Under the pieces are notes generated by a model. That model was not told the DNA's origin. It saw nothing but the letters and a program-made list of their open reading frames with translations, and made no database searches. A stretch of DNA of 62,141 nucleotides from Paenibacillus alkaliterrae (GTDB taxonomy: Bacteria > Bacillota > Bacilli > Paenibacillales > Paenibacillaceae), in the NCBI RefSeq assembly GCF_021532375.1, contig NZ_JAKGAP010000034.1:1-62141 (forward strand), in the 5' to 3' direction. A program made the position numbers and the translations under genes. Each line of letters starts with the position of its first letter. The stretch's first letter is position 1. Below are positions 33,987 to 42,051 of this stretch, piece after piece.

Positions 33987-34152
33987 CTGTTGCCTTATTG
34001 ATCGATATTTACGGCGAGCAGCTTCATAAATTGCGCTTACCAGAACAGACGGTGTAAAATAGAAAGGACATTGAAGTACTATGATAGGAGTAGGGTATAA
34101 TCAATTCTGCTTTAGTGTATATTGTTGATAATGTAGGAATGGGGTGAGAATT

Positions 34153-35505
34153 GTGCTAATCCAGTTTAAAGTTGCAAATTTTTTATCGTACAATGAAGAA
34201 GTGACATTTAGTATGGTGGCAAGTGATGACACGAAATATAATGACCACAAAAGTGAAGTTGACGGACTAAGTGTGTTACGTTGTGCAGCTCTTTATGGGG
34301 CAAATGCTTCAGGAAAGTCTAATTTAATTAAAAGTATTGATTTTGCGAGAAGTTTAGTTGTGCAAGAACACTCAAAAAGATTATTTTATAAGCCATTTAA
34401 ACTGAATGGTGCCCAGAAGGATGAACCTTCAAAGTTTCAATTTCTTTTCATTAAAAACAACACAACTTATGACTATGGATTTTCAATGAACTGGGACAGA
34501 ATTATTGATGAATGGTTATATAGAATAGACGGATCCGACGAGGAGATACTCTTTACCAGGTCGACAGATAAAGATGGATTGACTACTGCGATCATTTCAG
34601 ACAGCGTTGGAAACAATGATATTAAAGATAGGAAAAAAGCGGAACTAGTTTCTGAAACAATAGGTGTCAAACAAAAGAAACAATTACTTCTCCCCAAACT
34701 TGCTGAAAGTAATATCAAATTGTTTGAAACAGTGTATGATTGGTTTCAAGAAATCGTTATTATTTATCCGGATACAAAATTTGATATACATGAAATACGT
34801 TCACTCAGAGACAAGCAATTTCTTCAATTTTTGTCAAATGCGATGCATCAACTTGGTACAGGTATAAATAAAATTGTCTATGTTGAACAAGATTTTGATA
34901 CAAATACAACTTTTGCGGATCTTCCTAATGAATTAAAAGATAAAATATATGATGTTATCAGCGACATAGAAGAGGATACCATCGCTGTATTTGAAATTAG
35001 TAACAAAAAACATCTTTTAAAGCGTGAAGGCAGTGACATTAAGGTAATTAAACTCATGACTAAGCATCAAATGGATAATGGAAAATTTAAAAATTTTGAA
35101 ATGTCTGAGGAGTCAGATGGTACGCAACGTTTATTCGATATATTACCCATGATTTTTGATCTTTATAGTAATAATAGAGTGTATCTTATTGATGAAATGG
35201 ATAGAAGTTTGCATACCATGTTAAGCATTAATATACTAAAACAATTTCTGAATGATTTTCCTTCTGATAACAAGAGCCAGCTTATTTTCACATCTCATGA
35301 TACTAATTTGATGGATTTACTGAGGGATGATGAAATTTGGTTGGTACAAAAAAACAGTAAACATTCATCTGAGATCATTTCATTGTATGATTTTGAAACC
35401 GATGACAGACTCTCGCTCATAAAAGGATATCTAAATGGTCGTTTTGGTGGGGTGCCCAACATTAAAAATGGTATCTTTAACGATAAAAAGAGCAGGAGGG
35501 TATGA
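34153..35505 (+). CDS. AAA_15-family ATPase (OLD/RloA-like), orphan
   Basis: A 450-residue ABC-like ATPase. VLIQFKVANFLSYNEEVTF is the usual start of this group, Walker A is GANASGKSN (about residue 48), the signature-like region is EESDGTQRLFDILP, and Walker B plus D-loop is VYLIDEMDRSLHT, followed by the H-motif FTSHDTNLMD. This architecture is common in restriction-linked and phage-defence pairs with RloB-like partners (family knowledge). GTG 34153 fits an upstream GGGGTGAG SD; GTG 34144 is an in-frame alternative. A partner would start at the ATGA of the stop codon, but there the frame closes after two codons (or 13 from GTG 35507), so the partner seems lost. Confidence 0.82.
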   Translation: MLIQFKVANFLSYNEEVTFSMVASDDTKYNDHKSEVDGLSVLRCAALYGANASGKSNLIKSIDFARSLVVQEHSKRLFYKPFKLNGAQKDEPSKFQFLFIKNNTTYDYGFSMNWDRIIDEWLYRIDGSDEEILFTRSTDKDGLTTAIISDSVGNNDIKDRKKAELVSETIGVKQKKQLLLPKLAESNIKLFETVYDWFQEIVIIYPDTKFDIHEIRSLRDKQFLQFLSNAMHQLGTGINKIVYVEQDFDTNTTFADLPNELKDKIYDVISDIEEDTIAVFEISNKKHLLKREGSDIKVIKLMTKHQMDNGKFKNFEMSEESDGTQRLFDILPMIFDLYSNNRVYLIDEMDRSLHTMLSINILKQFLNDFPSDNKSQLIFTSHDTNLMDLLRDDEIWLVQKNSKHSSEIISLYDFETDDRLSLIKGYLNGRFGGVPNIKNGIFNDKKSRRV

Positions 35506-35748
35506 AGTGACCTCTAGATCCTCGGTGAACAAAGATCTTGTTTGAGAACGATGTTAATCGATGGCCGCAACGAACAGGCTCACATGTTTTTAGACTAATT
35601 GAGAGCATAAAGAACTCTTATTAATAAACCATCGTAACAACTCTTCAGACAGGTTGATTATAAAGATTTGATATGCCATAATTCCTAACGATAGAGTCAT
35701 AGGCGTCCACAATTCTTTGAAATAATAATTAGAGAAAAGGACTTAACG

Positions 35749-36747
35749 ATGAAAAACAGATGTCTAACCGTGATTATGCTCCTTATTAGTTTATTGCTCA
35801 GTATAGCTCCTCTGAGCGCTTCGGCCGCTGGATCGGCAGCGGTCACCGCCGCTATCCAGACAAAAACCCAGCCGATCAGCCTCGTCTTTGATGGACAGGA
35901 GCTAAAGCTGCCGGATAAGCAGTATTCTTTCATTTATCAGGGACGCACCTACGTCCCGATTCGCTATATCTCCTATGCCCTTCAGAAAATGGTCGCATGG
36001 GACGGCGAGAAGGCGACGATCTCAGAGCCGACGGAGAAGGAGCTTGCTTCGCTGAAGAAGCATTTGCAGAGCGCGGCGGCAGGCACGCAGAAGCCGCAGG
36101 CAAGCGTTACGATTAGCATGAAGTCGGTGAAGGCGAAGCTTGTGTTCGACGGGAAAGAGAAGGTTTTGCCTGCCGGACAAATCCTCTTCAACTACAACGG
36201 CTCGATCTATGTGCCGCTGCGGTTCTTGGCGGAGTCGGCAGGCACCGATATCGGCTGGGATCCGGCGACGAAGACGGTTAGCGGCGAATCGGCTGCTTTC
36301 CGGGCGGAGCAGGGAGCCGGTGAAGAGGAGGCTTCCCTAGAACCGGAGGAAGGTTCGGAGGGCAGTGAAGGTACCGGCACCGAGGCTGGAGCGGGTGCAG
36401 GCGCGGGTGGAGGTACCGGAGCTGGCGGCGGTGCTGCCGGTACGGTAAAGCTGACGTATGAGCAAATTACGGCCGATGCGGAAGCTAGGCTGGGGGCGCT
36501 GCGCAATAGCTGCGAAACAACGCTCTTCGGTATTCTTTTAGAGAATAGCGGGGCGGACAACGAATTGCTGAAATCAAAGTTATTGCAGGAAGTAGACAAT
36601 TGCACTGCAAAATTTGAAGCTATTATGACCGATGTAACTGCACAGCTTGCGACGAACGGATACAGCACGGCGGTCATTGCCGACTACCGCGCAGCTTATC
36701 AAGCTCAGCTTGATGCAGGGCGGAATATTGTCGGGAGCATGGGATGA
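35749..36747 (+). CDS. exported protein: two copper-amine-oxidase-N repeats plus two-cysteine module
   Basis: A 332-residue secreted protein. The signal peptide ends at LSASA (about residue 27). Two copper amine oxidase N-terminal-like repeats follow, about 40-90 (FIYQGRTYVPIRYISYAL) and 120-185 (FNYNGSIYVPLRFLAESAGT), usually wall-associated in Paenibacillus. Residues 190-235 are an acidic then Gly/Ala-rich linker, and about 240-332 is a helical module with cysteines in LRNSC and VDNC, similar to the C-terminus of the 25462 protein. Comparison with 27956-28004 shows the last codon and stop (GGATGA) change exactly where similarity ends, so the present stop may come from inserted DNA. AAAAGGA precedes the ATG. 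Confidence 0.85.
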   Translation: MKNRCLTVIMLLISLLLSIAPLSASAAGSAAVTAAIQTKTQPISLVFDGQELKLPDKQYSFIYQGRTYVPIRYISYALQKMVAWDGEKATISEPTEKELASLKKHLQSAAAGTQKPQASVTISMKSVKAKLVFDGKEKVLPAGQILFNYNGSIYVPLRFLAESAGTDIGWDPATKTVSGESAAFRAEQGAGEEEASLEPEEGSEGSEGTGTEAGAGAGAGGGTGAGGGAAGTVKLTYEQITADAEARLGALRNSCETTLFGILLENSGADNELLKSKLLQEVDNCTAKFEAIMTDVTAQLATNGYSTAVIADYRAAYQAQLDAGRNIVGSMG

Positions 36748-37051
36748 ACACTCCCGCCACTTACCTACACTGACGCTTCGGAAGAAGTGGGGGTTTCGGG
36801 TGTATCAACCTGACTTATTTCAGGATGCTTAACACCAGTGGAGTTGACACGTTGACGGATTGGTTACCGTCCAACCCCACTATCCCATTGGCTATGCCTT
36901 TGAGAGTACGTATGAGCCTATTGTAAGATTCTTAAGAATCTCGGCTCTTTCGGAGGCTTGAACATTTTAGCAAAGATCTTTTTTGCGAATTCAGGAAGAT
37001 CCGATTCACCTCACCACTTTGTAGAAGTGGGAGTCCTCTCGGCTAAATTTG
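36744..37051 (+). ncRNA. candidate structured RNA, solo omega-RNA/IS200-IS605-type relic
   Basis: A gene-free 300-bp stretch full of stems. CCACTT/AAGTGG frame the first hairpin (36757-36790 region, ending GAAGTGGGGGTTTCGGGTGT), CCTGA/TCAGG form a second, GTGGAGTT..GACGG pair with CCGTC..AACCCCAC in a long third stem, AGATTCTTAAGAATCT is a palindrome, and the segment closes with CCACTTTGTAGAAGTGGGAG then TCCTC. Recurrent GAAGTGGG hairpins are typical of TnpB/IscB-associated element ends and HEARO/omega RNAs as I remember them. No tnpA, tnpB or iscB is present. The left boundary is placed at 36744 by comparison with the 27956 copy. Confidence 0.5.
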
Positions 37052-37064
37052 ATAGATAAATTAT

Positions 37065-37130
37065 AAGGAAGACGTCTCCTGTATTACTGCAAGCGCAGTC
37101 ATACGATTAATGGGGGCGTCTTTTCCTTTT
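37065..37130 (+). terminator. long hairpin with T-rich tail
   Basis: GACGTCTCC (37071-37079) pairs with GGGGGCGTC (37112-37120; G-U pairs), an inner ACTGC/GCAGT stem stacks inside, and TTTTCCTTTTT follows. Probably the terminator of the upstream RNA or gene. Confidence 0.65.
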
Positions 37131-37227
37131 TCCCCGTTTAACATACGGACATTATGTAAAAAGTGCTATACGCAGCACATATGTGGGGGATTTGCATATA
37201 GTTCCTGGTGCTAAGGGGGTGATGGAT

Positions 37228-37461
37228 ATGACATTCAATCAGAAAGTCATTCTAGATCGAATTAATCTTTATTTGGATAGTGAGGGACTTAGGAAAGAAC
37301 GATTAGCCAAAAGACTCGGTAAATCCCCTTCGGCATTTTATGCAAACTTAAGTGGTAAGCACCTAAAAACAGCTTATCAATTTGCTGTCGAGTTGGCTGA
37401 AGTATTGGGTCTGCCGCCTACGTACTTTATCGAGGAGAATTTTCATTACGGATTTCGATGA
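37228..37461 (+). CDS. small Xre/Cro-type HTH protein
   Basis: A 77-residue protein that is little more than a helix-turn-helix: RKERLAKRLGKSPSAFYANL, followed by AVELAEVLGLPPTYFIEENF. It likely represses its own operon or acts as antitoxin to the next gene, which begins four bases after its stop. I choose ATG 37228 because AAGGGGG lies eight bases upstream; earlier in-frame starts at 37183 and 37222 fit less well. Confidence 0.78.
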   Translation: MTFNQKVILDRINLYLDSEGLRKERLAKRLGKSPSAFYANLSGKHLKTAYQFAVELAEVLGLPPTYFIEENFHYGFR

Positions 37462-37465
37462 GATC

Positions 37466-38068
37466 ATGGATACCCTTGAAACCATACCGAAAGCCTGCCT
37501 GTATGATACAGCGGCTATATCAAAGCATGAGTTGGTTTTTTTTCGCAATGGTCTGCAACTGCACAGGGAGTTTGTCGGAACTCACCCCATTATTATAACC
37601 AATACGATACTTGACGAGCTAAGATTCTATGAAGATACTGAGGAACGATATGCCGGCTATTTGAAGCAGTTTGAAAAAATAATTTTGATCGATGAAACAA
37701 CTTTTGTGAAATACTTCTACGAGATGTATTCTCCAAAGCAACGTTCTTTAACCAAGTACAAAGGATGTGCAATCCGTTCCTTTCGCACGATCCACCCATT
37801 AGCTGAAGCCATACATAATACTCACTCTGAACAAGCAGAGAATAGAATTATTGATTTATTCAACACTTATTTTTCTAGCGGTAAGAATAAAGGTGAATAC
37901 TCTTTATTATGGTTATCAAATATGTTGCGGGATGTATTTCCGAGGCTCGCCATTACTTTTATAGGCATAGATCGTGATTTATTCCATATCGTGGATTATG
38001 AGATTCGTATTCTAAGCAATGATTCCATTCTGCAAGCTTTGTTAAGAAGATACAGAAATGTTCCGTGA
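37466..38068 (+). CDS. PIN-like domain protein, putative toxin or effector
   Basis: A 200-residue soluble protein of no family I can name with certainty. Acidic residues fall in PIN-like places: CLYDTAAISKHELVF (first Asp), TNTILDELRFYEDT (Glu) and FIGIDRDLFHIVDYEI (late Asp pair). The length is above a minimal PIN toxin. It follows a tiny Xre protein with four bases between, the layout of a toxin-antitoxin or two-gene defence module. ATG 37466 is taken as start; the frame is open upstream inside the Xre gene. The SD is weak (GATGAG), so coupling is likely. Alternative: a general RNase-fold hypothetical protein. Confidence 0.6.
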   Translation: MDTLETIPKACLYDTAAISKHELVFFRNGLQLHREFVGTHPIIITNTILDELRFYEDTEERYAGYLKQFEKIILIDETTFVKYFYEMYSPKQRSLTKYKGCAIRSFRTIHPLAEAIHNTHSEQAENRIIDLFNTYFSSGKNKGEYSLLWLSNMLRDVFPRLAITFIGIDRDLFHIVDYEIRILSNDSILQALLRRYRNVP

Positions 38069-38100
38069 TCCTTCGTTTTTCCTAAGCTTTAGAGAGAAGG

Positions 38101-39591
38101 TTGTCCCCCTGCTGCGTACGTATATCAGTATCGGATGACCATTTGGAATCATATTTGACCATTAACCGCACACGGAGAAATGCCTGGGTATTAGCAGATA
38201 AGAGTCCCTCCTTGCGTGTAACGCTCACGGCGGAGGAGGATTCATCGATTATTCTGGAAACGTTGGATTTGCAGGATATTCTTGCGGAAGTTGAAAATAG
38301 GAACATTAAGATGAATCTTAATGTGGCGGCCATTCAGGCCGAAATCGTTCGACCTTCCTATCTGCCGAAGCTAATCGCCAAAGGCAAGGCTCCGGTGCAG
38401 GGAAAGGATGCCGAGCTGGATTTGTTCTTCTCGGGAAATATCGAGAGCATTTTTACAGAGGTCAGCGGTGTTATTGACTATAAAAATCATATGAATATTC
38501 CTTCCGTCAGGAGAGGAGATGTCATTGCCAAGAAAACGCCCCCTGTGGAAGGGCAAGCGGGATATGATGTATTTGGCAGAGTCTTGTTCTCCGATCCGGT
38601 AAAGGACATTCGTATAGCAGGGAAAAAACATGTCGAGATTACCCAGGATTTCCTTGTCATTGCGCGGAAAGAAGGCAGACCCCGCGTTACAGGCCATCAA
38701 ATCAAGTACTTTGACATTAACACCGCCTATATTGTACCGAGTAATGTCGATTTGAAAACAGGCAATATCGTTTTTGCCGGCGATGTCATCGTCTATGGGG
38801 ACGTCACGGACAATATGATTATTGAGTCTCTGGGGAACATCTATGTATCCGGCAGCGTGTTTAATGCAACCTTAACTGCGACGGGCAGTATTGCGGTCAA
38901 GGGAAATGTGATTGGAAGCAATCTGTATTCGGGTTATTTCGGCATGCTGTATAACAGGCTCTATAACAGCTCGAAGCAATTGATTGATATCTTCGAGAAG
39001 ATGATGCAAAGCGCAAAAATGCTGCTTCATGAGATTGGCAAGAAAAACATGCAGGTTCGGTACGGACAAGTGCTGGTGCTGCTTATGGAAAGTAAATATC
39101 AGCAAGCCGGAGATGTGGTGAAGGAATTGTTAGGTGTCGTTGCAGGCATACAGTCTTACCACAAAGAAGAATTGATACAGCTCAAGCATTATTTGGAGTT
39201 ATTCCTGCAGCCGGCAAAAATGATAGAGATGATGACAGGCCATAGAATGGAGGATTTCTTGCGCATCTTGAGGGAAGCCTTCATGTTCGTCGCATTAAGC
39301 CAAGAATCTCATGTTGAGATTCAAATCAATCAAGGCCAAAAATCCATATTCAAATCAAATGGCGATATCTTTATTCGGAAAGAGGGAGTTATCCAATGCG
39401 ATCTCTATTCAGCGGGGAATATTATATTCATCTTGGACAACTCGGTATGCCGGGGCTCCAAGCTTGAAGCCGGTGATACCATCTCTGCTATGAATGTCGG
39501 CGGAGTTACTGGAGCAGGGACAAGCCTTAAGGCTGCCAAAAAGGTCATCGTGAAGAAAATGTTTGAAGGATCTTTGATCGGATCAGTATGA
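38101..39591 (+). CDS. FapA-family (DUF342) protein
   Basis: A 496-residue cytoplasmic protein of the FapA/DUF342 family. The N-terminal region (LESYLTINRTRRNAWVLADK) is followed by the conserved GKAPVQGKDAELDLFF, KKTPPVEGQAGYDVFGRVL and a right-handed beta-helix with repeated G-x-I-x-V-x-G patterns (NIVFAGDVIVYGDVTDNMII, NIYVSGSVFNATLTATGSIA). Residues about 280-400 are helical, then the helix resumes (GDIFIRKEGVIQCDLYSAGN). Function is poorly known; relatives are linked to membrane or signalling roles. The TTG at 38101 is adjacent to GAGAGAAGG; TTG 38149 is an alternative. Codon use differs little from core genes. Confidence 0.85.
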   Translation: MSPCCVRISVSDDHLESYLTINRTRRNAWVLADKSPSLRVTLTAEEDSSIILETLDLQDILAEVENRNIKMNLNVAAIQAEIVRPSYLPKLIAKGKAPVQGKDAELDLFFSGNIESIFTEVSGVIDYKNHMNIPSVRRGDVIAKKTPPVEGQAGYDVFGRVLFSDPVKDIRIAGKKHVEITQDFLVIARKEGRPRVTGHQIKYFDINTAYIVPSNVDLKTGNIVFAGDVIVYGDVTDNMIIESLGNIYVSGSVFNATLTATGSIAVKGNVIGSNLYSGYFGMLYNRLYNSSKQLIDIFEKMMQSAKMLLHEIGKKNMQVRYGQVLVLLMESKYQQAGDVVKELLGVVAGIQSYHKEELIQLKHYLELFLQPAKMIEMMTGHRMEDFLRILREAFMFVALSQESHVEIQINQGQKSIFKSNGDIFIRKEGVIQCDLYSAGNIIFILDNSVCRGSKLEAGDTISAMNVGGVTGAGTSLKAAKKVIVKKMFEGSLIGSV

Positions 39592-39702
39592 AGCAACTGG
39601 TTTAAGAAGGCGAGGAATAATATGAATCAAGATCCGTAGGAATCGACGAGTTCTGGATGACGGATGAGAAGGGAAATCGTGAATTGCCGACAATTGACTG
39701 CA

Positions 39703-39730
39703 TTGATTTTTGTAACACATGTGTTACAAT
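39703..39730 (+). promoter_or_regulatory. promoter with perfect 18-bp palindromic operator
   Basis: TTGATT (39703-39708) and TACAAT (39725-39730) are separated by 16 bp. TGTAACACATGTGTTACA (39711-39728), a perfect palindrome, fills the spacer and part of the -10 box, 45 bp before the Xre gene, as expected for autorepression. Confidence 0.8.
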
Positions 39731-39773
39731 TTGAGTATGATAGACAAAGGGGAGTACGAAAGGAGAATGTTCT

Positions 39774-40130
39774 ATGTCGACTACATTGTATAAAGATCTA
39801 GGTGCAAAGTTAAGAACAGCAAGGGAATCATGTGATTTAACCCAGAGTAAGGCAGCTCAATATCTTGGAATAGCGAGAGAGTTAATATCTTATTATGAAA
39901 ATGGTACGAGACAAATTGACTTACTTACATTAAACAAGTTATCTAACCTATACGGTTTCCCAGTTGAGCATTTTTTATCAAACGAATCTCAAGATGATAG
40001 TACGGTTGCTCTTGCTTTTCGATCAAACGGATTAAGTGAAACTGATTTAGATGTATTGGCAAGGGCCAATGAATTTCTCCATAATCTAAACTGGTTAAAT
40101 AAAGTGCTGAACGGAAGGTCTGAATCATGA
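39774..40130 (+). CDS. Xre-family repressor/antitoxin of a three-gene module
   Basis: A 118-residue protein with an Xre/Cro HTH at residues 9-65 (LRTARESCDLTQSKAAQYLG, then ELISYYENGTRQIDLLTLNK) and a C-terminal helical tail that may contact the protease. It should bind the palindrome at 39711. AGGAGA stands before ATG 39774. It overlaps the ImmA/IrrE gene by ATGA. In ImmR/ImmA-type pairs (known biology) the protease cleaves the repressor on a signal. Confidence 0.9.
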   Translation: MSTTLYKDLGAKLRTARESCDLTQSKAAQYLGIARELISYYENGTRQIDLLTLNKLSNLYGFPVEHFLSNESQDDSTVALAFRSNGLSETDLDVLARANEFLHNLNWLNKVLNGRSES

Positions 40131-40876
40131 CGGTTGATAATTGGATTTCTGTTTGCCGCAAGCAAGCTGCTGAGGTAAGAAAGGATTTTGGAATAAGTTT
40201 GTTTAGTCCTATTGAAGTCATGAAGATTTATCATGAATCAAAAATAAATGTCATTATTGAACCAATCGAGAGTGACATTTCCGGTTTTTTTCTAAGGAAA
40301 GGCTCAAGTGAACTGGTGTTTATAAACTCTGCAAGGAGTAAAGGTCATCAAGTATTTACTGCGGCTCACGAATTTTATCATATTAAATTTGATCCAGACC
40401 TCCCTGGACGTGCTTGCTCCGTCGGAAAATTTGACAAACGTTCTCAATCTGAGTTCAAAGCAGACATGTTTGCTGCGTACTTGCTCGCTCCAGATGAGGC
40501 TATTCACCATCATATTCATCGTTTAGGCCAAGACGCAGGTAACTTGAATTATAATGATGTAATTGAATTGGAGCAGCATTTTGGAATTAGCCATCAGACG
40601 ATGATGAATAGATTAAGACAAATGGAACTTTTAACCCCGGATCAAATTGATCGTTATAGGTCAGGGGTCATCGATCGAGCATTGAGAAGCGGATTTGACG
40701 TCAGTTTATACAAACCTACAAATGAAAGAAAAATAATATCGGAATATGCTGAAAAAGCCTTAAAAGCCCTGGAAAGAGAACTCATCTCGGAAGGGAAGTA
40801 TGAGGAGCTATTGTTAGAGGGTGGGTTTGCTGACATCATATTTGGTGAAGAGAATGAGGAGGGTGACTTACTTTGA
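40127..40876 (+). CDS. ImmA/IrrE-family metallopeptidase
   Basis: A 249-residue zinc protease-like protein (COG2856). The zinc motif HEFYH lies near residue 83 (TAAHEFYHIKFD), with the third ligand probably in SQSEFKADMFAAYLLAP. The C-terminal half has a helical substrate-recognition domain (IELEQHFGISHQTMMNRLRQ). Expected role: inactivates the Xre partner by cleavage or, in TA contexts, acts as part of the antitoxin. It is linked by four-base overlaps to both neighbours, so the three proteins are made together. Confidence 0.92.
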   Translation: MTVDNWISVCRKQAAEVRKDFGISLFSPIEVMKIYHESKINVIIEPIESDISGFFLRKGSSELVFINSARSKGHQVFTAAHEFYHIKFDPDLPGRACSVGKFDKRSQSEFKADMFAAYLLAPDEAIHHHIHRLGQDAGNLNYNDVIELEQHFGISHQTMMNRLRQMELLTPDQIDRYRSGVIDRALRSGFDVSLYKPTNERKIISEYAEKALKALERELISEGKYEELLLEGGFADIIFGEENEEGDLL

Positions 40877-41442
40877 GATCAGTATCGAGTATTTCTCCCT
40901 TTCTGTTTGACACTGACTGCATCAGCTCATTTTTATGGGCTAATAAATTAGACATATTATATCAACTTTATGCCGGACAAATCTTTATTCCTAGTCAAGT
41001 GGAAGATGAACTTAATAGATTGAGTAGATTCTCACATCATAAATGGATCCCAGAATTATTAAGCGCTGAGATTGCAGTCAATAGAATACATAAGATTGAT
41101 ATAATCTTGGGAACAGATGAGGGTAATGAATTTATTCGGTTAACATCGGCTAACGGTCATAAACCATTAGGAAAAGGTGAAGCAGCTGTTATCTCTTGGG
41201 CGAGATTTCGAGGAGGCACGGTAGCAAGCAACAATTTAAGGGATGTTAAGCAATATTGTTCAGACAACGATTTAGGACTTATTTCAACTGATGATATTCT
41301 TTGTATAGCTCATAACCATGGGATAATTGACGATGCTGAGGCTAACTCCATATGGACACTTATGACCAGTAAAAACAGGAAATTGCCGCCCTATGGTTTT
41401 TCTGAAGCATACACTAGATTTATTAACGATCTCTCTAAATGA
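40873..41442 (+). CDS. PIN-domain protein, putative RNase effector of the module
   Basis: A 189-residue PIN-fold protein. SPFLFDTDCISSFLWANKLD gives the first catalytic aspartates, VEDELNRL the glutamate, PLGKGEAAVISWA a PIN helix motif with Glu, and TVASNNLRDVKQYC the late strand, close to the DUF3368 pattern. It should cleave RNA when free. The TTG start (40873) overlaps the ImmA stop, with GAGGAGGGTGAC as SD inside that gene. Position after Xre and ImmA makes it the effector of a three-part system (inference). No membrane segments. Confidence 0.78.
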   Translation: MRSVSSISPFLFDTDCISSFLWANKLDILYQLYAGQIFIPSQVEDELNRLSRFSHHKWIPELLSAEIAVNRIHKIDIILGTDEGNEFIRLTSANGHKPLGKGEAAVISWARFRGGTVASNNLRDVKQYCSDNDLGLISTDDILCIAHNHGIIDDAEANSIWTLMTSKNRKLPPYGFSEAYTRFINDLSK

Positions 41443-41492
41443 GAAAGCTGGAATTCGTTCATTCACGCAGCATTTCCATTATATGGTCGTAT

Positions 41493-41795
41493 TCATTTAA
41501 TGGCGGGACGGATATAAATGAGTACATGCTCTGGCTTATGCTTCTGAAGCAATCTAAACATCCGGTGCCTTCCTAATGAATCGGCGCTATGAATAATTAT
41601 TTTATCGGCATATACGTTATTCGCAGTCATATATTTGGCTACTTCGTATCCGGTTGGCTTTCCATAACCTAAGTTGTAATCCAGTGAGAGCGTAGCAATT
41701 GTATTTGTTTTTAAGAGCGCAATACAATCCTTCGCTGTCCTTACCAAACAAAATCCTGGAGGGCAGCGCCTTTTATCATCAAGGAATACGTCCAT
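41493..41795 (-). CDS. cyclic-phosphate-processing receiver-like (cpREC) protein
   Basis: A 100-residue receiver-fold protein. MDVFLDDKRRCPPGFCLVRT and the second strand LSLDYNLGYGKPTGYEVAKY are the hallmark of the cpREC family, predicted to handle cyclic-phosphate RNA or nucleotide products in conflict systems (family knowledge). It is convergent with the Xre-ImmA-PIN module and ends 50 bp from it. ATG 41795 has a GGGGGAAA stretch upstream; a start at 41816 is possible. No kinase is nearby. Confidence 0.8.
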   Translation of the reverse strand: MDVFLDDKRRCPPGFCLVRTAKDCIALLKTNTIATLSLDYNLGYGKPTGYEVAKYMTANNVYADKIIIHSADSLGRHRMFRLLQKHKPEHVLIYIRPAIK

Positions 41796-42051
41796 GCTTT
41801 CATTTCCCCCAAACACGTAGTTGTCGTGGCATTATAGTATGAGGAGAAGGTTTTTTTGGATTGGGCTAGAGAGCGAAAGAATGCTTTGAATGGAATGAAA
41901 TCCCTTTCAAGGTCTTTTAACCTACTTAAATGCAATAATCTGTTACTGTTAAGCAGGAAATTGTAATTTTTTGTAGAATACCATTAATGTTTACTATACC
42001 TTCATAAAGTAGAGGTGTGTCCGACACTATGATTTGTTAGGAGAGCTCTTT

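Noticed and set aside
35505..35748. intact RloB-type partner of the AAA_15 ATPase
   Set aside because: All frames have early stops and no partner motif is visible; only a start signal remains.
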